Part shown: piece after piece, positions 1-7,507 of the stretch
How positions within the stretch are numbered: the stretch's first letter is position 1
How the letters are laid out: the number at the start of each line of letters is the position of its first letter
DNA from: Flavobacterium gillisiae
GTDB taxonomy: Bacteria; Bacteroidota; Bacteroidia; Flavobacteriales; Flavobacteriaceae
DNA: 64,000 bases
Assembly: GCF_900107635.1 (NCBI RefSeq)
Contig: NZ_FNRD01000007.1
Span: 124,001-188,000, forward strand
Direction of reading: 5' to 3'
Program-made: the position numbers and the translations under genes
Notes under the pieces: model-generated
Seen by the model: only the letters and a program-made list of their open reading frames with translations
What the model was told of the DNA's origin: nothing
The model's database searches: none

Positions 1-47
1 CGTTTATTTAATTCTTCAAAAGAATGTTGAGGTACTTGGAGACTGTT

Positions 48-737
48 TTAAATTATAGTTTCTCCATTTAAATCTGTTGTAAGAACCGTACTCATGTAGT
101 CAAAAAAGGGACGAACAGATTGAAATAACTCATTTACCCTGTAAACAAACTGGGGATCAATTACCTCTTTATCTGTAAAATTATGTCGCAAGATAAATTG
201 TTTATGCCGAATTAAATCGATGGCTTCATGGTCTTTAGAAAAACCTCTTGGCGACGTGAGAACTTTATTCCCTGCTAATTCCACAAAATTATCCTTTATC
301 GATTTTGAGTTTAAAATTTTGCGCCACACTGCTGAATTAAGTTCTATGTCTTTTCTTATTCTTTTCAGATCATCTGAATTAGGGGAGAAAAAACCACAAG
401 CTAGAAAATTATTACCAGGTTGTATATGCAAATAGTAGCCACCTCTTTTTGAAGTTGTTGCTCTTTGTAAACCTAACGCAAATCGAGGTTTATAAGGTGC
501 TTTGTCTTTACTGAAGCGGACGTCATTATAAATACGATATAGGCTTTTCTTTCCGGATGTGTTTTCAATAGCATCATGCGCGTTCATTAACGTTATTAGT
601 TGGTCTGCAAACGCAATAATGTTGCTTTGTGCTGCTGTGTATTGTGTTTTATTTTCGGCAAACCAATCTCTATTGTTGTTCTTTTCTAGGTTTTTTATAA
701 ATGTAATGCTGCTTGATGCTATAGTGTTTTTTTCCAT
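48..737 (-). CDS. DUF2461 family protein (TIGR02453-like)
   Basis: 229-residue soluble protein of unknown function. The family signature is visible: an N-terminal stretch with a WF motif (NNRDWFAENK), then IYNDVRFSKDKAPYKPRF, a GGYYLHI strand and a LACGFF segment, as in DUF2461 proteins found across Bacteroidota. I chose the ATG at 737 (MEKNTIASS) because the 17 upstream in-frame codons look like untranslated AT-rich DNA and family members start close to this point. No signal peptide or membrane segment is seen. It is transcribed away from the toxin-antitoxin pair to its right, so it is a separate unit. Family call is firm; the biochemical role is unknown. Confidence 0.85.
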   Translation of the reverse strand: MEKNTIASSSITFIKNLEKNNNRDWFAENKTQYTAAQSNIIAFADQLITLMNAHDAIENTSGKKSLYRIYNDVRFSKDKAPYKPRFALGLQRATTSKRGGYYLHIQPGNNFLACGFFSPNSDDLKRIRKDIELNSAVWRKILNSKSIKDNFVELAGNKVLTSPRGFSKDHEAIDLIRHKQFILRHNFTDKEVIDPQFVYRVNELFQSVRPFFDYMSTVLTTDLNGETII

Positions 738-933
738 TTGTTTAATGTTTTGGGTTATTATAGTTTGATTTGAAAAGGTAAATCCCAAAATTAGGCAACT
801 TTTTTATTGTGTAGAAATGGATAAAGTTAAACTTTTCTTGTTGTTTTTGAACGTAATGTTTAGTGCTTATTTTTACCAAGAATTTGAATATCAAATTAAA
901 AGATATATAAACAATTTTGTTTACATTTGTAGT

Positions 934-1392
934 ATGAAAACGATTGACATTATAAAAGGAATTCATCCCGGGAAAATGGTCGAGCGGGAATTGAAGAAAA
1001 GGAACATTAATAAAAGACAATTTGCGCTTTCTATTGATGAATATCCTCAAACTCTTGGTGCGATTATAAAAGGCAGTAGGAGAATGAATATCGAATTGTC
1101 ACTTAAAATAGAGGAGAAGCTAGAATTTGATGAAGGATTCTTGATGACGCTTCAAGTTTTTTATGATATAAAGGAAGCCAAGAAAGACAGTAGTTATAAA
1201 CCAGATCTTTCTAAATTAAGGAAGGTAACTTTTTGGGATACTACTTTTGATAGAATCGATTGGAAACAAAATAAAATAGCAGTTGTCAAACGTGTTTTTT
1301 CTAGAGGTACTGAAATAGAGCAGGAAGAAATTATTCGTTTTTATGGAAAAGAAGTAGTTGATCGTATTAAATTATTAAAACACGAATTGTAA
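934..1392 (+). CDS. XRE/HigA-like helix-turn-helix antitoxin of an AbiE-type pair
   Basis: 152-residue DNA-binding protein. Residues about 12-65 form an XRE-like helix-turn-helix (VERELKKRNINKRQFAL, followed by a recognition-helix region ending GSRRMNIELS). The C-terminal half (KPDLSKLRKVTFWDTTFDRIDW) is typical of antitoxins paired with AbiEii nucleotidyltransferase toxins. I start it at the ATG at 934 (MKTIDIIKG); the longer frame from 817 adds a hydrophobic, non-conserved stretch. A -7-like box TACATTTG lies at 922-929, only 5 bases before the start, so the mRNA could be nearly leaderless. The toxin follows after 6 bases, but is frameshifted, so this antitoxin may have no active partner. 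Confidence 0.8.
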   Translation: MKTIDIIKGIHPGKMVERELKKRNINKRQFALSIDEYPQTLGAIIKGSRRMNIELSLKIEEKLEFDEGFLMTLQVFYDIKEAKKDSSYKPDLSKLRKVTFWDTTFDRIDWKQNKIAVVKRVFSRGTEIEQEEIIRFYGKEVVDRIKLLKHEL

Positions 1393-1398
1393 TATAAA

Positions 1399-2045
1399 TT
1401 GAAAAATCTACATTGGAAGACCGTTTCGCCTTTACTCAAAGACATTCTTGTTGATTTGATGCATGAGCCTTTGCTTTCTCCTTTTAGATTAGTTGGAGGA
1501 ACTTCTTTGAGTTTACAAATCGGTCACAGAATGTCGGTTGATATTGATTTGTTTACCGCTGCAGACTATGGTTCAATTGATTTTAAGAAATTAGGAGCTT
1601 TCTTGAAAATAAATATCCTATTTGTATTTCGAGAAACCTTGATAACGTAGCGTTTGGGACTTATTTTGAGGTAGGGTTTTCTGCAGCTGTTTTAATTAAA
1701 GTAGATATGTATTATACAGATGAATTTATTTTTGAGAGCGTTGATAAAGAGGGTATTCGAATGGCTTCTGAAAACGAAATTATCGCTATGAAACTAGATG
1801 TTGTTTTGAGAGGAGGGAGAAAAAAAGATTTTTGGGATTTACATTACTACCTTGATAAAGTGACTATTGATGAAATGATTTTGTTTTATGAACAGCGCTA
1901 TCCTTATAATGATTGCTCTACTATTAAATCTCAGTTTGTAAATTTTGATTCGGCTGATGATGATTTTGATCCAATATGTTTATTAGATAAATCTTGGGAA
2001 CTTATTAAATTGGATTTTTTTGAAAGAGTTAATAATAATTCATAA
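1399..2045 (+). pseudogene. AbiEii/AbiGii-type nucleotidyltransferase toxin, frameshifted
   Basis: Two frames together make one AbiEii-family toxin of about 215 residues. The first (TTG start at 1399) carries the nucleotidyltransferase motif GGTSLSLQIGHRMSVDIDLF, with the GG(T)S and DxD that bind nucleotide and metal. It hits a stop at 1648-1650. The second frame, readable from about 1608 to 2045, continues the fold (YFEVGFS, then ASENEIIAMKLDVVLRGGRKKDFWDL with the conserved K and D). Adding one A to the run at 1606-1609 would join the frames as LKNKYP. Both motif blocks are otherwise intact, so the lesion is recent, a phase-variable tract, or a sequencing error. AbiEii toxins block growth by transferring nucleotides or modifying tRNA; that activity is inferred from the family. 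Confidence 0.8.
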
Positions 2046-2079
2046 CTCTGTTAAAGCAAATTGAATCCACAAATCCCTT

Positions 2080-2180
2080 AGCCCTGATCGCAGCGGCATC
2101 TCCCGATTTAGAAAAACAAGGCTTTTTTCGAGCCGTAGTTTTTATTTGTCGGGAATACAGTGAAGAGCGGGAATAGCTTC
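2080..2180 (+). ncRNA. Flavo-1-like structured intergenic repeat, copy 1
   Basis: The segment starts TAGCCCTGATCGCAGCG and ends GGGAATAGCTTC. A central hairpin is closed by TCCCGA (2101-2106) and TCGGGA (2149-2154), with inner pairing of GGCT with AGCC. A second copy with the same ends lies at 33105-33195 on the other strand. From memory these end motifs match the Flavo-1 RNA class described from flavobacterial genomes; I could not run the covariance model. Function is unknown. Confidence 0.5.
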
Positions 2181-2226
2181 AAAATACTAATATTAAAACT
2201 GCCAACCAATTTTTATTGTTTTATCA

Positions 2227-2326
2227 ATGACAGTCAGCCTAAAATGTCATCTTGGCAGAGTATTTTCCGCCATTTTAACAAAAACTGACAATTTAATAGC
2301 CCCTGTTGTATTGGCATAATGATTGA
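2227..2326 (+). promoter_or_regulatory. Candidate dnaK control region
   Basis: Upstream of dnaK there is an inverted repeat ATGACA (2227-2232) and TGTCAT (2245-2250), another CTGACA at 2285-2290, and TTGGCATAATGATTGA at 2311-2326. The last resembles a sigma-54 -24/-12 element (TGGC, then TTGC) except for GA instead of GC at -12. No TAnnTTTG box is obvious. Heat-shock control is an inference from the gene, not shown by the sequence. Confidence 0.3.
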
Positions 2327-2382
2327 CTTATGCACCATGAGTTATTAAAATAAGTATACATTATAATTAAATATAAATAAAA

Positions 2383-4266
2383 ATGGGTAAAATAATCGGA
2401 ATTGATTTAGGTACGACAAACTCTTGTGTTTCTGTAATGGAAGGTAATGAAGCAGTTGTTATTCCTAACGCAGAAGGAAAAAGAACAACACCATCTATCA
2501 TCGCTTTTGTTGAAGGTGGAGAGATTAAAGTGGGAGATCCTGCAAAAAGACAAGCGGTAACAAATCCTACTAAAACAATTGCTTCTATTAAACGTTTTAT
2601 GGGTCATTCTTTTAGCGAAGTTTCGGCTGAGACAAAAAGAGTTTCTTACAAAGTAGTAAAAGGGGACAACAATACACCACGTGTGGATATTGATGGTCGT
2701 TTATATACTGCACAAGAATTGTCAGCAATGACTCTTCAAAAAATGAAAAAAACTGCTGAAGACTATTTAGGTCAAACAGTTACTGAGGCAGTTATTACTG
2801 TTCCTGCTTACTTTAATGATGCACAACGTCAAGCTACGAAAGAAGCTGGAGAGATTGCTGGTCTTAAAGTTATGCGTATAATCAATGAGCCAACTGCTGC
2901 GGCACTTGCTTACGGATTAGACAAAAAAGGAACTGATCAAAAAATTGCTGTTTACGATTTAGGTGGAGGTACATTTGATATCTCTGTTCTTGAATTAGGA
3001 GACGGAGTTTTTGAAGTATTGTCTACAAATGGTGATACTCACCTTGGTGGAGATGATTTTGACCACGAAATTATTGACTGGTTAGCTGACGAATTTAAAA
3101 CGGAAGAAGGAATTGACTTGCGTTTAGACCCAATGTCATTACAACGTTTGAAAGAAGCTGCTGAAAAAGCAAAAATTGAATTGTCTTCTTCTACTGAAAC
3201 TGAAATCAACTTACCTTACGTAACTGCTACAGCTTCAGGACCAAAACACTTAGTGAAAAAATTATCTAGAGCTAAATTTGAGCAATTAACTGATTCATTA
3301 GTAAAACGTTCTATGGCACCAGTTGCTAAAGCGTTGAAAGATGCAGGTTTATCTGTTTCTGATATTGACGAAGTTATCCTTGTAGGAGGTTCTACTCGTA
3401 TGCCAAGAATTGCTGACGAAGTGGAGAAATTCTTTGGTAAAAAAGCGTCTAAAGGAGTTAACCCTGATGAAGTTGTTGCAATTGGAGCAGCTATTCAAGG
3501 TGGAGTTCTTTCTGGAGATGTAAAAGATGTATTGTTACTTGACGTTACACCTTTATCTTTAGGTATCGAAACTATGGGTGGTGTTATGACAACTCTTATT
3601 GAGTCTAATACTACTATTCCAACTAAAAAATCACAAGTATTCTCTACAGCTGCAGATTCTCAACCAACAGTTGAAATCCACGTATTGCAAGGAGCTAGAG
3701 CAATGGCTGCTGATAACAAAACTATTGGTCGTTTCCATTTAGATGGTTTACCACCAGCACCAAGAGGGGTTCCACAAATTGAAGTAACTTTTGATATTGA
3801 TGCTAATGGTATCATCAAAGTTTCTGCAACTGATAAAGGAACTGGAAAATCTCATGATATTCGTATCGAAGCTTCTTCTGGATTAACATCTGAAGAAATC
3901 GAAAAAATGAAACAAGACGCTGAAGCTAACGCTGAGTCTGACAAAGTTGCAAGATCTAGAGCTGAAAAATTGAACGAAGCAGATGGAATGATCTTCCAAA
4001 CTGAAACTCAATTGAAAGAACTAGGAGCTAAGTTATCTGATGAAAACAAAGTTGCTGTAGAATATGCATTAACTGAATTGAGAATGGCTCACCAATCTCA
4101 AGACATTCCTGCAATTCAAACTGCACTTGATAACATCAATGCTGCTTGGAAAACTGCTACTGAAGCAATGTACGCTCAAGGAGAACAAGGTCAAGCTGAT
4201 GCACAGCCACAAGCTGAAGCACAAGGAGACGATGTTCAAGATGTAGATTACGAAGAAGTAAAATAA
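2383..4266 (+). CDS. dnaK: Molecular chaperone DnaK (Hsp70)
   Basis: 627-residue ATP-driven cytosolic chaperone that, with DnaJ and GrpE, folds and rescues proteins. The N-terminal Hsp70 signature [16 protein letters not shown] is at residues 4-20; the second and third signatures ([16 protein letters not shown] and [13 protein letters not shown]) are intact. The linker [15 protein letters not shown] leads into the substrate-binding domain, and the C-terminal tail is the acidic [11 protein letters not shown]. Length is normal. It stands alone here, with no grpE or dnaJ beside it. It ends in a palindrome and a strong terminator. Start codon follows an A-rich stretch, usual for this phylum, which rarely uses Shine-Dalgarno sites. 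Confidence 0.98.
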   Translation: MGKIIGIDLGTTNSCVSVMEGNEAVVIPNAEGKRTTPSIIAFVEGGEIKVGDPAKRQAVTNPTKTIASIKRFMGHSFSEVSAETKRVSYKVVKGDNNTPRVDIDGRLYTAQELSAMTLQKMKKTAEDYLGQTVTEAVITVPAYFNDAQRQATKEAGEIAGLKVMRIINEPTAAALAYGLDKKGTDQKIAVYDLGGGTFDISVLELGDGVFEVLSTNGDTHLGGDDFDHEIIDWLADEFKTEEGIDLRLDPMSLQRLKEAAEKAKIELSSSTETEINLPYVTATASGPKHLVKKLSRAKFEQLTDSLVKRSMAPVAKALKDAGLSVSDIDEVILVGGSTRMPRIADEVEKFFGKKASKGVNPDEVVAIGAAIQGGVLSGDVKDVLLLDVTPLSLGIETMGGVMTTLIESNTTIPTKKSQVFSTAADSQPTVEIHVLQGARAMAADNKTIGRFHLDGLPPAPRGVPQIEVTFDIDANGIIKVSATDKGTGKSHDIRIEASSGLTSEEIEKMKQDAEANAESDKVARSRAEKLNEADGMIFQTETQLKELGAKLSDENKVAVEYALTELRMAHQSQDIPAIQTALDNINAAWKTATEAMYAQGEQGQADAQPQAEAQGDDVQDVDYEEVK

Positions 4267-4275
4267 TAATTTCCT

Positions 4276-4303
4276 GTAGAGATACATTACGATGTATCTC
4301 TAC
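4276..4303. repeat. GTAGAGA...TCTCTAC palindrome
   Basis: Perfect 12-bp inverted repeat: GTAGAGATACAT (4276-4287), loop TACG, ATGTATCTCTAC (4292-4303), just after the dnaK stop. It has no T-tract. Its outer arms resemble palindromes that I recall being scattered between genes of many Bacteroidota. Confidence 0.6.
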
Positions 4304-4316
4304 TATATTATAAAAG

Positions 4317-4347
4317 AAACCGAGCTAGAAATAGCTCGGTTTTTTTT
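4317..4347. terminator. Rho-independent terminator after dnaK (copy A of a 31-bp direct repeat)
   Basis: Hairpin AACCGAGCTA-GAAA-TAGCTCGGTT followed by eight T. It serves dnaK, and on the other strand abuts blh, whose stop codon (4346-4348) lies in the T-run. All 31 bases are repeated identically at 6104-6134. Confidence 0.9.
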
Positions 4348-5245
4348 ATGCGCTTTTTGTATTTTTTTTATGCATCACTTTCAGAATTACTAATACGTGT
4401 GGAAATGTGATAGCTGCAAGAAAAGAGAAAAACAGAGCATTAAATATTTCTTTATCTCTAAATAGGAAATAGAGAAGTCCGATTCCTAATAATGAAGCCA
4501 GCCAATACGCAAAGGCGTTCCTGCAATAGGCTATAAAGTTGCTAAAAGTAAATGAGCCATAAATAAATTTTATTTGATCTAAAATAGAAGGAATACTATG
4601 CCAAATAATAAAGTAGATTGCAAATCCCCATATTAAACTGGAAGTTTTGAATATGACCGCAAAAACCACAAGAAAAAATAATTCTGCCTGTAATTTTTTT
4701 CGAAAGGATTCAAAATTCCAATAAAAATAAGCACTTATACTTAGAAAGATCAATCCGCTAGTCAAGAGGATTTCATTTATATATAACGTAGGGACTTTAA
4801 ATCGTATAATCTCAGTTATGATCACTTCAACTTCATTAGAATGAAAGTAAAATAACAAATACAATATAATGATTCCGTAAATAAAAGGATAAACAATCAA
4901 GAGAAATTTTGAGACTTTAAAATCAAAATACAAGCCTTGCTGATCGCCAAAGTGAAAGGCACTAACAAAAATAAAAAGAACCAAGGCTAGCATAGGTATT
5001 AAATAGAATAGCAGTACCCCAAATAGGACCACAAGAACATAATAGGTTAATATTTTTTTAAATGAAATTCTGTTGTGAGAATCGTTTGTACTCTGAATTA
5101 GAAGTAAATCATTAGCACCATGTAAAATTCCAAAGCTAAAGATGAGGGAAAAAGCAATGATTATTTGGGTTGTTTCTGTAAAAAAAGAATTGAGCCACAA
5201 ACAGAAAAAGCTTGCCACGATTGCGTAATTGGTATATTTAAGCAT
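4346..5245 (-). CDS. blh: Brp/Blh family beta-carotene 15,15'-dioxygenase
   Basis: 299-residue membrane protein that cleaves beta-carotene into two retinals, the chromophore needed by the neighbouring rhodopsin. Conserved histidine motifs are visible: GILHGAND near the N-terminus, FHFGDQQ, and WHSIPSI toward the C-terminus; these ligate the iron in this family. Eight or more hydrophobic segments cover most of the length. I place the start at the ATG at 5245 (MLKYTNYAIV); an upstream in-frame extension to 5290 is lysine-rich and non-conserved. It diverges from the rhodopsin gene across 115 bp, with a TAATTTTG -7-like box at 5288-5295 on this strand. The stop codon sits inside the flanking repeat. 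Carotenoid biosynthesis genes are not in the window. Confidence 0.9.
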   Translation of the reverse strand: MLKYTNYAIVASFFCLWLNSFFTETTQIIIAFSLIFSFGILHGANDLLLIQSTNDSHNRISFKKILTYYVLVVLFGVLLFYLIPMLALVLFIFVSAFHFGDQQGLYFDFKVSKFLLIVYPFIYGIIILYLLFYFHSNEVEVIITEIIRFKVPTLYINEILLTSGLIFLSISAYFYWNFESFRKKLQAELFFLVVFAVIFKTSSLIWGFAIYFIIWHSIPSILDQIKFIYGSFTFSNFIAYCRNAFAYWLASLLGIGLLYFLFRDKEIFNALFFSFLAAITFPHVLVILKVMHKKNTKSA

Positions 5246-5360
5246 GGTTTTTTTTATTTTGTTTAAAATTACGTAAAAATATTTAAACAAAATTAATTTA
5301 ATTCGTTCAACTTTTACTACATTTACTTAAACAAATAACCTTAACCTTTAATTTTAAATT

Positions 5361-6086
5361 ATGACAAATTTTATGTTTATTGCAGGTTCGATTTCAAAGT
5401 TATCACCTACCGATTATGTAGGGTTCACTTTCTTTGTTGGTTGCATGGCTATGATGGCCGCATCAGCATTTTTCTTTTTATCACTGAGTCAATTTGACAA
5501 AAAGTGGCGCACTTCAGTTCTGGTTTCGGGTTTAATTACTTTTATTGCAGCTGTACATTATTTCTACATGAGAGATTATTGGGCCGCATTTGGTGAGTCG
5601 CCCACTTTTTTCCGTTATGTTGACTGGGTTTTAACCGTTCCATTAATGTGTGTTGAGTTCTATTTAATATTAAAAATAGCAGGAGCAAAGCAGTCACTTT
5701 TATGGAAAATGATTATCTATTCTTTAGTTATGTTAGTTACAGGTTACTTTGGTGAGGTCGTAGATCCATCTAATGCGGCAATTTGGGGAGCAGTTTCGGG
5801 AATTGCTTATTTTGCAATTGTTTATGAAATATGGTTAGGAGAGGCTTCTAAACTAGCGGCAGCTGCGGGTGGCAATGTTCTTGCGGCGCATAAAATATTA
5901 TGTTGGTTCGTTCTTGTCGGATGGTCAATTTATCCATTAGGATATATGATGGGTACAACAGGATGGTACAACGGATTAATTCCCTCAGGTAATATTGATG
6001 TTGTTTATAACATTGCTGATGCCATCAATAAAATTGGGTTTGGCTTAGTAATTTATAGTTTAGCTATTAATTCACAAAAAGATTAA
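5361..6086 (+). CDS. Proteorhodopsin, light-driven proton pump, green-tuned
   Basis: 241-residue seven-helix retinal protein of the inner membrane. Helix C carries the proton-pump triad: D88 (acceptor, RYVDW), T92 (LTVPL) and E99 (donor, VEFYLIL), the DTE pattern of H+-pumping proteorhodopsins and not the NDQ of sodium pumps or NTQ of chloride pumps. The spectral-tuning position is M96, which in flavobacterial homologues gives green absorption. H66 matches the conserved helix-B histidine, and K224 in helix G is the Schiff-base lysine. A weak -7-like TACATTTA lies at 5318-5325. It is transcribed divergently from blh and ends in a terminator identical to that of dnaK. Illumination would add proton motive force under poor nutrition; that is inference from the family. 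Confidence 0.96.
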   Translation: MTNFMFIAGSISKLSPTDYVGFTFFVGCMAMMAASAFFFLSLSQFDKKWRTSVLVSGLITFIAAVHYFYMRDYWAAFGESPTFFRYVDWVLTVPLMCVEFYLILKIAGAKQSLLWKMIIYSLVMLVTGYFGEVVDPSNAAIWGAVSGIAYFAIVYEIWLGEASKLAAAAGGNVLAAHKILCWFVLVGWSIYPLGYMMGTTGWYNGLIPSGNIDVVYNIADAINKIGFGLVIYSLAINSQKD

Positions 6087-6103
6087 TTTTATTTTTAATT
6101 TAA

Positions 6104-6134
6104 AAACCGAGCTAGAAATAGCTCGGTTTTTTTT
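6104..6134 (+). terminator. Rho-independent terminator after rhodopsin (copy B of the 31-bp direct repeat)
   Basis: Same 31 bases as 4317-4347: an ACCGAGCTA stem with GAAA loop and eight T, 17 bases after the rhodopsin stop. The two copies are in direct orientation and bound the blh-rhodopsin segment. Confidence 0.92.
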
Positions 6135-6305
6135 GTTTTATAGTAAAACATGATTTATCTCATAAAACAAAAGTCGCTGTGTTAGTACCTTTGTTTACTA
6201 TCATGATGAATTAATAGTAATCTTAGTTAATACTTATTTCAAAAACGTTAAGGGACTATTCATTGAAGAAACTTTTTTGTAATATTACTGTAGATATTAT
6301 ATTGT

Positions 6306-7376
6306 ATGAGAAAAATTAAATTTAAGAAAGGTCGAAAAGCACAACCAAATCAGCTGGAATACACTGGAAGGCATAAGAAGATGGAATCGGAGATGCAATT
6401 GTTTGTGTATGACACTGCGGGCTTTCTTGAATATGAGGATGTTGATATTATCGACTTAAAGAGTTGTATCAATGATCAAAAAACAAACTGGCTCAATTTG
6501 CATGGCTTAAATGAGCTTGAAATAATTGAAGCAATAGGAGCTTTTTTCAAGATTGATAATTTTATGCTTTCTGATATTTTAAATACTACTAGGAGAACAA
6601 AGTTGGAAGAATCGCCAGACACTTTGTTTTTTAATATAAAATCCATGTTACCTACTGAGAATTCTGATAACATCAGTGTGGAGCAGATTAGTTTTTTAAT
6701 AAAAAATAATGTGCTAATTTCTTTCCAAGAAAAGCGAAGTGATTTTTTCTCTCATATAAGGGAAAGAATTAGAAATCAATCGGGGAGTGTACGCACCAAA
6801 AAAGCTGATTTTTTACTTTATTTGCTATTAGATGCTGTTATGGAGAATTTCTATGTCACTATCGAAAATGAAGAAGACAAGGTTGAAGAATTAATAAATC
6901 TTTCTAAGGCGAGTGCAGACCCACAAATTCTGATACGAATTGAAAAGCACCGTGATAACTTTAATTTTTTGAAACGAGCGATAATTCCACTTCGAGACTC
7001 TTTGTATGCAATTAAAAGTTTGAAAGAAGATGAAGATTTCAGTGTTATAGAATCGGAAATCTTTGGTTATTTTTCTCGTTTACACCAAAAAAGCTTGGAA
7101 CTTTTAGAACAAATTGATTCAGATATGGGGATGTTAGAAAGTGCTTCTAATTTCTTTTTTTCATCGCAGTCTCATAAGATGAATGAGATCATGAAAACCT
7201 TAACTATTGTTTCGGCCATATTCATACCCTTAACATTTATTGCAGGTGTTTATGGAATGAATTTTCAACATATGCCGGAGCTTCAGTATCAAAATGGCTA
7301 TTATACGGTCATTGGAGTTATGGTTATAATCGGAATTATTATGGTATTTTATTTTAGAAAGAGAAAGTGGTTTTAG
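6306..7376 (+). CDS. corA: CorA family magnesium/cobalt transporter
   Basis: 356-residue inner-membrane divalent-cation channel. The large N-terminal cytosolic domain is followed by a long helix and two C-terminal membrane segments; the signature YGMN is at residues 316-319 at the end of the first, and the protein ends in a basic FRKRKWF tail, both typical of CorA. Length is normal for the family. A TACCTTTG -7-like box at 6186-6193 suggests its own promoter with a leader of about 110 bases. It follows the rhodopsin terminator, so co-transcription with rhodopsin is unlikely. Ion preference (Mg, Co, Ni or Zn) cannot be told from sequence. Confidence 0.93.
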   Translation: MRKIKFKKGRKAQPNQLEYTGRHKKMESEMQLFVYDTAGFLEYEDVDIIDLKSCINDQKTNWLNLHGLNELEIIEAIGAFFKIDNFMLSDILNTTRRTKLEESPDTLFFNIKSMLPTENSDNISVEQISFLIKNNVLISFQEKRSDFFSHIRERIRNQSGSVRTKKADFLLYLLLDAVMENFYVTIENEEDKVEELINLSKASADPQILIRIEKHRDNFNFLKRAIIPLRDSLYAIKSLKEDEDFSVIESEIFGYFSRLHQKSLELLEQIDSDMGMLESASNFFFSSQSHKMNEIMKTLTIVSAIFIPLTFIAGVYGMNFQHMPELQYQNGYYTVIGVMVIIGIIMVFYFRKRKWF

Positions 7377-7507
7377 AAATAGTAATCAGAAAAAATAAGT
7401 AGTTTGTAAAACACAAAAATCCTTTTAAAAGAATATAAAAGCAATGGATTTACGTTTTAAAAAAATCGTAAAGGCGATTAAATATAAGCAATTAAAAAAT
7501 CAACAAA

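Larger units (their letters stand above)
2046..2382. other. Intergenic region between AbiE remnant and dnaK
   Basis: 337 bases without a gene. It holds a Flavo-1-like structured repeat (2080-2180) and, closer to dnaK, a TGACA/TGTCA inverted repeat and a sigma-54-like element, each listed separately. No open frame here looks coding. Confidence 0.7.

Noticed and set aside
817..933. N-terminal extension of the antitoxin from an earlier ATG
   Set aside because: The 39 extra residues are hydrophobic and AT-driven, whereas MKTIDIIKGIHPG at 934 is the usual HTH antitoxin opening and a -7 box lies within the extension.
742..1050. 102-codon minus-strand frame opposite the antitoxin
   Set aside because: Low-complexity, rich in F, N and K, and antisense to a well-supported HTH gene; no domain.
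4346..7376. corA as part of the light-driven module
   Set aside because: A strong terminator and a separate -7 box lie between rhodopsin and corA, so neighbourhood alone does not support a link.
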